A stretch of 64,000 bases of DNA, from the NCBI GenBank assembly GCA_029891385.1, contig CM057225.1, positions 10,412,060-10,476,059 of the forward strand. Direction: 5' to 3'. The position numbers were made by a program, and so were the translations under genes. The notes below the pieces were generated by a model. That model was not told the DNA's origin. It worked only from the letters and a program-made list of their open reading frames with translations, and made no database searches. The stretch is from Erythroxylum novogranatense. Taxonomy: Eukaryota > Streptophyta > Magnoliopsida > Malpighiales > Erythroxylaceae. Shown one piece after another: positions 55,444 through 64,000 of the stretch (positions within the stretch are counted from its first letter, which is position 1; each line of letters starts with the position of its first letter).

Positions 55444-58400
55444 TGTCATTAACTGATCATGCATTCATACATGGAATGCATATGTCGCAATAAAGCAATA
55501 TCCACATCACAATCATTTCCAAATCATCACATTCGAACAAATAATTCACAATTAATCACATTAAAATCACAATCACGTTAAAATCACATTTAAACACAGA
55601 GGTCCCAAATTATCAAACAAACAGCACTTCTATGTCATAATCTCCCAATACTTCGGACCTTCTGTCCGGAGTCCATAATCAAAACACAAACCCACCATTA
55701 TTCACCACAGAAGTATAAGCTGAAACAAATAATAATTGAGGAACTGTCTAGGTCACTCACCAATAGCTTCCGAGCTAATGCCTGGAAGTCTCGGCAACGT
55801 CTGTGGGTTGACGTTCCAAATGCGCCACTAAAACCGTCAAAATATTCACATATTACCCATTGTCCAATCAGAAACATTTAATAATGCACATGTAGCAATT
55901 TAAAATGTGTACAATGCATGTTCGTGACATTCCCGACATTATTCCCAAAGATTCCTGTCACAATATTTTCCTTTAAATTTTTGAAACTCATTGACACCAC
56001 AATTACTCAATTCGGACCTCTATAGGTCCAATTATTGCTAAAACCGAGACTGTACACTATACTCAACTTCACTCCAGAAATTGAATATCTTAGGGACTAA
56101 ATTAAAATTTGATTCCTTCAGATAACTTGTAGCCCCATCTCTCTAGTTTAATTAGGAATAAGAATTACCTCATTTGGATCTCTACAGATCGAGATATCAA
56201 CAAAATACTGAAGTATGTTCAGTCTTTTTCAACCGATCTTCTCAATTTGATCTAATCAATCTTTTTCAATTTAATCTTAAAATCCATAAATTTTCATGGA
56301 GAGGTAGAGGATTGTCTTAGGAATCCAACGTTTTAAAAATAAGATCAATCGGAGGTCGGATGGAAAAGTTATAAGCAAAAGAGTGAAGAGAGGTCGGGTT
56401 AGAAAAATATGACTACTAATGCATGTAAAAATTACATGCATCAGTCGACTAGTCAAAGACCTCCTAGTCGACTAAGTCATCTACAGTGGTTGTCCTGGAA
56501 AACTCTGGTCTTTTCTTTTTCCGACAACCCAACTTTCCCAATTCATAACTTCTTACTCATAACTCCAAATTGAACAAACTTGGTATCAATGGAAAGATAA
56601 AAGAAAACTCTACAAATTCTATGAAGAGATTAAGAACCAGATCTGCCTCTAAAGGGGTCAAAAACTACCTCAAAGTATCTATCAGATAAACATCATCCTA
56701 CACAATGACAGAAACTCTAAACATCATAATTCTCTACTCCATTGTCCAAAAATCACAAATGAGGTCTCATTGGAAAGATCATAGAAAATCCTACAAGTTT
56801 CATGAAGGGCTTGAAAACCAATTTCACCTCTAATGGTGTCAAAATTCAATCAAAGCTACTAACTTCACATTAACATTCACAACAGTACAAAACAGTACAA
56901 CATTTTTCCAAAATCATATCTTTTCATTTCCTTTGCCAAAAATTCCAGATTTTATACCAAAAGAAAGATAAAGACATAATCTACAACTTTCAAGAACAAC
57001 TTGGAAGCAAATTCAATCTCTAAACAATTGAAATACTCAATCAAAGTTTCTACCTATATAAGTCATTCTCAACAGTAATACAATCTTCCACAAAGCATAA
57101 CTTCCTATCCCATTATCGAAAAATTACATACTCTATATTAATGAAAAGATCATAAAACATGATACAATTATCATGAAGGACTTAGAACCAAATTCCATCT
57201 CTAATTAGGTCAAATTCTCCCATTAATGTGGCTATTCTGTTAAAGCTTGTTAAACAACCATTTCACCTAAACCATATCCAAACCTTAAAAATGTATAACT
57301 TACAATCCTTATATCCACAAATAACATATTACACCTCATTACAAAGCTACAACATTCCTATACAACTTTCCATAAGATCACTTGAGCTAATTTTAACCAT
57401 AACAGTCCAAAATTAGCTTCAAAATACAGTAACCACAAAATCCATACTTAGAGACATTACACACACCAAAACACATTAATACATCAATTACCATCCGAAA
57501 ATAATCAAGCCATAACTTTCAACCTACACATTGAAAAATATCATACTTAGTGGAGATAGAAAGCTAACAAGCAAATATTTAACTTTCATGAAGACCAAAT
57601 TCACAAAATCAGTCTACTTTAGCCTATAAAAATTCCCAAAGTTTCTGGTCATAAATCTTTCAATGCTAAAAGCACCACTGTTCACCCTGCACACATATCA
57701 AAAGTTATGACCAAAGACCTGAAACATATTCAAGGTAAATTTTCCAGATTTTATACCTAACTCTACTCCTTTCATTCTAACACCATTCCTACATCAATAA
57801 GTATCCATTTTAGCTAAGAAATCAGCCACAAGTTCATCAAGCCATTCACTTGAATAAATAGTCACAAATTGGCAGCACACACCCACCATTTTCTTACTTT
57901 ACTTACCACTCATCTAACATCCTTAAAATTAAGCCAAAACACTTAAACCAATCCAAAACATGTTAAATCATTCATCCTCACTCAAACATACACTTATACC
58001 CATACCATCAAGACACAAGATTCATGAAATTAATGCACAAAAAATCACACTTAATGCATCTAACTACCAATTAAAGAACATAAAACAAAATTCTTGCCTA
58101 AACAAGCTTCAAAATCTTCACTTCTTCAACTATCTCACCAACCCTCTACTTCACTCCACATACACGACAATCACTATGATAAGGGAAGGAGAAGCACTTA
58201 AGATAGAAGAGAAGAGTAGCAATTTAAAAGAAGGAGGAAACTAAGAAAGGAGCAGGAGGAAGAAGAGGAGATTTCGGATGAGAGAAGGAAGAAAGCCCTT
58301 TAAAATCACCTTTTTACTCTTTCTCTATTTGGAATGTCGTGGAAGCTCTCCAAGTTAGGTTAAATATATAACTATTAAGTATAAGACTAAGTAGGCAAGT

Positions 58401-58902
58401 GACAAGTGTCACTTGCCAATTGTCTTCTTCTTAAACACTCTTAAGGTTTCTTTCCAATTCAATTCAATTTCTACTCCAATTTCTCTCCAAATTCCAATGG
58501 CTCAAGGTAATAAATCCTAAAATATTGTATCTAATTTTTCAGTGCCATTGTACAGTCATTTCTAGTACCAAAAATCCTATCAGTCCGTCACTTGGGAATT
58601 TTTTCCGATCTGAAAAATTTTCCTGAATTTTTTCAGAAAAATTTCTAAAATTTCACAAAAATGTAAAATACAAAAAAATCCACTCGAATTCAATTTTCAC
58701 ACTCTAAATCATATTTTTTCATAATAAACACATATGTCAGAAAATGTCATGAATACATGTACAATCATGTGCATGTACAAAAATTACAATTTATGTATAC
58801 ATGAAGGCCATATTATGCATGAACATGCCGAGACTATTTTACACACTCATAACTCATCCCAAATTACTATTTTGCCCTTCCCATCAGTGATGAGATGTTA
58901 CA

Positions 58903-58917
58903 ACTCTCCCCTCCTAA
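58903..58917 (-). promoter_or_regulatory. Polypurine tract
   Basis: Coding strand TTAGGAGGGGAGAGT next to the LTR. Confidence 0.8.
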
Positions 58918-61900
58918 TAAAAATTTCGTCCTCGAAATTTATTTTTGATACTGAAGAAGGTAGGGGTACTGTTATCTCATGCACTCCTCCGTTTCCTATC
59001 AACTCTCTTTTTGGATATCATACTTCTACAATTATGTCCTTGATGAGTTTCAAAATAGTCAACTATTTACTTCCAGTTTCAATGCCACATATATTGGATT
59101 ATAATAATACTAACCATAAAATCACTCATGATGCCTAGTCCCATTTTTGCCATCATTTTATATAGACCACTTTATGTCACCCTTAACTTCCCTTATTACC
59201 TTTGTATCTCATCTAACTACACCTTGGCACCGGTGATTCACTCAAAATCTTTCTCCATATAGTCACAACTTTGATGTAACCCACCAAAATCCATTAACCA
59301 CTTTATTCTGATTTTTAATTCATTTCACTCACTAACAGTATCCCAAATTTGTTCTAACTTTTACTCAGGATGATCGACTCTTTTTGTCGTCTCACCAAAA
59401 TAGTGACGATTTTGCCTGTAGTCACTTTGCACTATACATTAATCTTAATCTTATATGCTGAAGCATTCCAGATATATAAGCTTTATAACTATCTCCTATG
59501 GTCAATACTACAAGGAACTCAAACATATAATCACTCAGTCTGATATTCGTAGCCACCAATTGCTCTTTCGAGGTACACTAGTACACATACTTTATTCCAT
59601 CAAAATTCCTCAAATCCTCAATTTGGGCTTTCCTAATCCCTTTTTGCAAAACTGTTGTTACTTTTCCATAACTAATAAGATTTCCTTTTTGCTCAATTTT
59701 AACTCATCATTATACCCTCTTTATTTCACTAGATTCAGTAACCTAGTATCCATATATGTGGTACTCTGCTATGAAATGGTCTATTCGATACTGTTGATTG
59801 AAACATTAACTTTATTAGGACAGGTCTCTCTACACAATCCTTCCAATCTTTTCCAATTCCAGTTTTACCCTAATCTCCACTAATTCTAGTCATATGTATA
59901 TCTAATATGTTTCTGTCCACATCATGATTCCAAGCTTTCAAACCAACTACTATTGCAGGAATTTTCTTGTCATGTATCCAAATTTAGCTCATGCGGCTAT
60001 ATTTATCTCTAGGTACGAAAAATCACCTTATACATTTCAACCAATTCCCTCTTGATCTCGATTGGGAACCTCTATTGTATATAATACAAAATCTCCAATT
60101 CCGAATGGCATACTTAACACGATATTTATTTTGTTTTCATTTATCACTAACATGGTTTACATCTTTTCTCCCCAAACATTTAAAATTTCATCTTCATTTC
60201 ATTTTTTTTTCAATAAGATCATAGTCACTCATTGATCTCATGTTGCTTGGATCACATTAACCTTCAATGACATAATCCTATCTGGATATAGTTAACTCCA
60301 ATAGATATATCCTCAAACTCATTGTGCTTATAGTTAGTTCATGTAATTCCTTGAGTAACTAATTCTTCAATGTAGTAGTATTATCACACGCTATCCCCAA
60401 TTTTTTATTGAACTCCCTTTTTTCTCGATGGATTCCAGCAGTTCTTTCAATTTCTCGATAATTCCACATTGACTTATTCTAATGTTTGTTCATTCATACC
60501 TGTTACTCCACACATTTCAATCTATCAATAACCATAACTTCCAGTGTTGGAAACCCCATCATCAGAGATAATTTGTGGTTCCCAAACATATTTCCACAGC
60601 CTATGATGTGGACCAAATTTCTCCTCACATTAATCTTTACATCAACAAAATATATATCTACTCTTAATAGCCTTTTCTAACACTTATGCTTTATTCTTCA
60701 CTATGAATCTACCTCCAATGTCCACTTTTGACTCACTATTTATTCTTTCCAAATTGGTTCCCTCATTGATCATTCCTAAATTGGATTAACCGACTTACTA
60801 ACCTGATCTCAGTGATTTCTTAGTACTTTCCTCGATTTTGTTTATAAATCCTTGTCAATCAGGTATTTCCCATGAGTACTTATTAGTCATTCTTTGTATT
60901 CCAAGAAAAAGCATAACAAGTCATATCACAACTGAGATGCTCAAAACATTCTCAATGATGAGGCTCAATGAGACGCAATTTCATTTACATTATGGCAAGT
61001 CTTCACTTACTCACATTCGCTAATGCTACTTACATTGCAATTAACTCTAGATAACATTTCTAGCCTTGTTCCTGCCCATGATTGGGGTTCACCATATGAT
61101 CATAATAGAAACCAATTTTTTGTAGGCCCATATCGTGCCCTGCATTTTTTACTCCCATTAACACACATATTGACAACAATTCTACTCCGGTTTTCCAGTA
61201 TTTACCTCTTCTTCTAATGCAACATCCTATTATAATCATTGAATTAGCATTTTGAGTGCATTCACTCTTCTCCCTTGATTTATCATCCTTTCTATGATCG
61301 CATGCATACATACAATCTAAACCTAGGCGCATTTCTAACTTTCTCCATACTACACATTATGTATTCCTTATCATTACTTATAAGTCATGTTCCTATTATT
61401 TCGTCGTTCATATGTATATTCTCAATCCATTTAAAATTATAGATGTAGAGTCATCAAGAAATGTAATCTCATTATCACAAACATATTATTACACTAAATC
61501 ATAGTTTTCATCGCATTTCAAATCTAAGTCTATCCTTTCATAGTCATAGAAAAGTTACTTCTTTTAACCGGGCTTGTACACTTTAATTTTCTCATTTCTG
61601 CTTCTTCCTGACAATATCTTCACTTCTCTATCTCATTTGAAGGTAGAACATTACGGTACAATATCAACATCATATTCCATGATACACACCAACACAAATG
61701 TAGTGAATCTATATTTACCTTATCGAACCATGTACTTTTTTTCTCATTACCAATTATCCCCATTTTATCGTACATACAAGTCAGAATCATAAATACCTAG
61801 TCATCCTGAACTTTTGATCTCACAAAGACATATTCGTATGCTAAATCATACTCTTATCACTTTTAACCGATATTCTTCTCATATGCAAATTTGACCTCTC

Positions 61901-62309
61901 CAGGCTATCGCAAAATGTCGTTTACTTGCAACTCGATTTGTACACTTTCAGTCTCATTATCCATTATGATATTACCTCTTTCCTAAATCAGCCCATGCTA
62001 ATGTATTCACATTCGCATCACATTCGAGGGTTTATAACCACAGTATAATATGAATATCATTATCCATTTTTCTTTTCCTCATTCCTAATTACCCATAAAC
62101 CTTTATTGGCTCATATTCTAACATATCATCACTTTTCTCACATTTAAACACTTAACACATGTTCATGCTTATGACTCATACTCATGCGACTCAAACTAGG
62201 GATCAGTTGTCACGGTTTGTTACGACATGACTTAAATGCATGTAACTTGACCCATATTTCAGAAAATGCCCATAAAAGCTCGTACTTTTAGGCTCTAATA
62301 CCACCTAAA
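58918..62309 (-). other. Non-coding interior of the 54378 element
   Basis: Opens with the gypsy pol-tail vestige (AATTTCGAGGACGAAATTT on the coding strand, 58920-58940) and about 80 bp resembling the end of Tekay-like pol. The rest is AT-rich and I see no domain on either strand. Confidence 0.65.
62292..62303 (-). promoter_or_regulatory. Primer binding site
   Basis: Coding-strand TGGTATTAGAGC, C-to-T variant of the tRNA-iMet match, six bases from the LTR. Confidence 0.85.
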
Positions 62310-63075
62310 TGTAAAACCTCACTCCCGTATGACCCAAACCCGACATCGATGGTGATATCCGAGTCCGTGCCCTACGAGGGTGGCGTGCTACATCACTCAG
62401 TCCAAACTCAGTATAATTTTTTTTTTGGAAACATAAGCATACACTAGCGAAAAATCATTAACATACATAATCACCGGTAAATACAGTGGCCACGGGGGCC
62501 TTTTTCAAAAATATAATTTATTTCAGTCTGTTGACTTTACAATTTGATCTAATCTTAATACAAAAATTTCAGAAAAAAATACAATTCTTTCAGACACTAA
62601 TGCAGACGCAAACTGATCCCGACCACTTCTCTCACTCACAAGCAGGTACTATACGCCCTTTGCCTAACGGGGTATTCTTCTTGGTCCTGAAAAATAATTG
62701 CAAATTTTGGGTGAGTTTTGTGAGCTCAGTGAGTGACCATCATCGATGGTTCACCCAGTCACATCACATAATTACCATACATCGAACTTTATTTCATAAG
62801 CACATTCACACACACATCTACAGAATTCCACATTCATATTTTTCATATTTGATACACGCATATGAGATTCACTTTCCATTTATTATTTTTTTGTGACCGA
62901 GTGTCTAAACTGTCCCTTGTAGGGCTCATTAATGACTGTCCCTTATCCGTTGGTGGATACAGGGCACATTAAACGTTGAGCCTGAGGCTCTGAATCACTT
63001 ATGAGCTCAAAGCTCATTTTCACTTGTTCAACTTAAAGCTCTGATCGGTGGCGACTCTGGTCACAATAGCCATTA
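62310..63075 (-). repeat. 4.5-kb chromovirus 5' LTR, visible part
   Basis: Matches 54378-55143 closely, including the hairpin module at 62891-63066. Cut by another LTR at 63076. Confidence 0.9.
62891..63066 (-). other. Multi-hairpin LTR module, third copy
   Basis: 176 bp, same closing arms TTGTGACC / GGTCACAA as 54958-55133. Same length as its partner; the third inner hairpin has decayed (AACTTAAAGCTC). Confidence 0.75.
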
Positions 63076-64000
63076 TGTAGCATCCCACTCCCGCAAGACC
63101 TGAACCCGATACCGATGATGATATCCGAGCCCGTGTCTCACTAGGGTGATATGCTAGAGTAGTCACAACAGTTTAGAAACTCGGTATGTTGGATCCCGTT
63201 TCCGGAACCCAACTAATCATACAGATTTCCTCGTACGCATACATGATTCCTTAGAAAACCTCGACTAATCCGAAAAATCCCGATAATTTTTTTTTCATCT
63301 TATTCATCTTAAAATTCATTTTCATACTAATTTGTTCTCATTCCTTTTCACTTTATTCTATAAACCTCAATCTTAAGCAAAACAATTTCATAGCTCACTT
63401 CAATCATTGAAAGAATTAAAACCTTGTTTAAGCTAATGACCATATGAATAGTGAAATCTTACCAAAAGAATAGTAAATCAGAATTTTCAAACGCTCATAA
63501 CTTTTTCATCTTAAGTCCAATCATGACCCATTTTATCTCGCTTTCAAGATCTTGACATTATCTACAAACTTCAAGAAATCTACCCATTTCAAATTCAAGC
63601 TCTAACATAGTCTAAAACCTAAGTGAAGTTTCTGTCCATTTTAAGAAAATTGGACAACACCTCCCTAAAAATTGATCTAGCCAAAAATCCTAATCTATCC
63701 ATCCAAGCTCCAAACCCGCATAAAACCACTTCTATCTTCCAACTCAATACTTGCCCATCTCCAACTCAAAGGGCCACAATGCAATCTTAAGAATTCTAAC
63801 CATTTCCATCCATACAACAATACCAACTCATCTTTTTTTTTCTACTTTTCCAATCTTACAATCATACATTAACTTATACATTACATTTGAACTTCAATTA
63901 TTAAAGGATATATAGATATATAAAGTACATTTGGAACCTCAAAACCTTATGATTTACATGACAATAAACTAATACAACTCATCAAAGGGCATTTAGCCCG
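63076..64000 (-). repeat. Related chromovirus LTR, truncated by window end
   Basis: Starts TGTAGCATCCCACTCCCGCAAGACCTGAACCCGATACC, similar in its first 70 bp to the LTR edges at 54378 and 62310, then diverges. Inserted after CATTA (63071-63075), the expected left TSD. No coding sequence. Confidence 0.8.

Larger units (their letters stand above)
54378..58902 (-). repeat. 4.5-kb chromovirus 3' LTR
   Basis: 4525 bp, TGTAACACC...GTTACA. Same family as the solo LTR 24647-38048. Two hairpin modules (54958-55133, 55313-55443), an inverted repeat ACCATC-ATC-GATGGT at 54802-54816 and two AGTCGACT palindromes near 56445-56478. A TATATA-type box near 58366-58372 on the coding strand. Short open frames are not genes. 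Confidence 0.9.
54378..64000 (-). mobile_element. Chromovirus-derived LTR element with non-coding interior
   Basis: 3' LTR 54378-58902, PPT, interior 58903-62309, iMet PBS 62292-62303, 5' LTR from 62310 (interrupted at 63076, continuing off the window). Inserted in the TGTTGG LTR at 54377. The interior is only 3.4 kb and I find no gag, RT or integrase motif, so it is non-autonomous (LARD-like) or very old. Confidence 0.85.

Noticed and set aside
58734..62896. Several 60-142 codon plus-strand frames in the 54378 element
   Set aside because: Pyrimidine-rich antisense of LTR and a decayed interior; no start context, no domain, order unlike any gene.

Overview
This window looks like plant, probably eudicot, nuclear DNA: a heterochromatic retrotransposon nest with almost no host gene content. 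The reasons are AT-rich intergenic sequence, Ty1/copia and chromodomain Ty3/gypsy elements primed by initiator tRNA-Met, 5-bp target-site duplications (TSDs), and a decayed sieve-element-occlusion (SEO) family gene, a family known only from plants. I see no intact host protein gene, tRNA, rRNA or CRISPR array.

Layout. (1) 1-17713: minus-strand Tekay/Del-type chromovirus (left LTR cut by the window edge, right LTR 14866-17713). Its protease region is split by a plus-strand Ty1/copia element, Copia-1 (3870-13545, LTRs of about 1.86 kb, TSD GATCC). (2) 17714-38279: minus-strand Copia-2. Its 3' LTR was entered by the Tekay element and its 5' LTR by a 4.3-kb chromovirus solo LTR (24647-38048, TSD TTTTC). 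The solo LTR was itself entered by a 9.1-kb composite (28596-37700, TSD ATTAG) built as a long inverted repeat next to a minimal LTR-768 bp-LTR element. (3) 38280-40632: old host sequence, with an SEO pseudogene on the plus strand and then a tandemly repetitive open frame (129-bp unit). (4) 40683-48432: minus-strand Sirevirus-like Copia-3. (5) 48976-52568: a pair of 0.49-kb direct repeats with a PBS, about 2.6 kb of unrecognised interior and a CpG-rich island. (6) 52569-53658: AT-rich, empty. (7) 53659-64000: start of another LTR of the TGTTGG family, entered by a minus-strand chromovirus derivative with 4.5-kb LTRs and a 3.4-kb non-coding interior. That element's second LTR is entered again at 63076 by a related LTR running off the window.

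The elements worked as self-contained gag-pol units (capsid, protease, integrase, RT, RNase H); all are now broken by stops, frameshifts or nested insertions. Many stops are TAG or TGA where conserved Gln or Trp codons are expected, as C-to-T decay of methylated DNA would give.

Most interesting signals: (a) arrays of about ten short CpG-bearing palindromes, spaced about 20-30 bp, recur in unrelated elements with different core sequences (GTCGAC in Copia-1 and Copia-3, CGCCGCGGCG in Tekay); a TGACGTCA array at 34-bp period occurs in the TGTTGG family; (b) a 130-180 bp multi-hairpin module closed by a GTGACC/GGTCAC stem recurs in several chromovirus LTRs; (c) the 9.1-kb composite has the same LTR end facing outward on both sides yet keeps a 5-bp TSD. 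Copies were compared by eye, so identities and ages are not computed.
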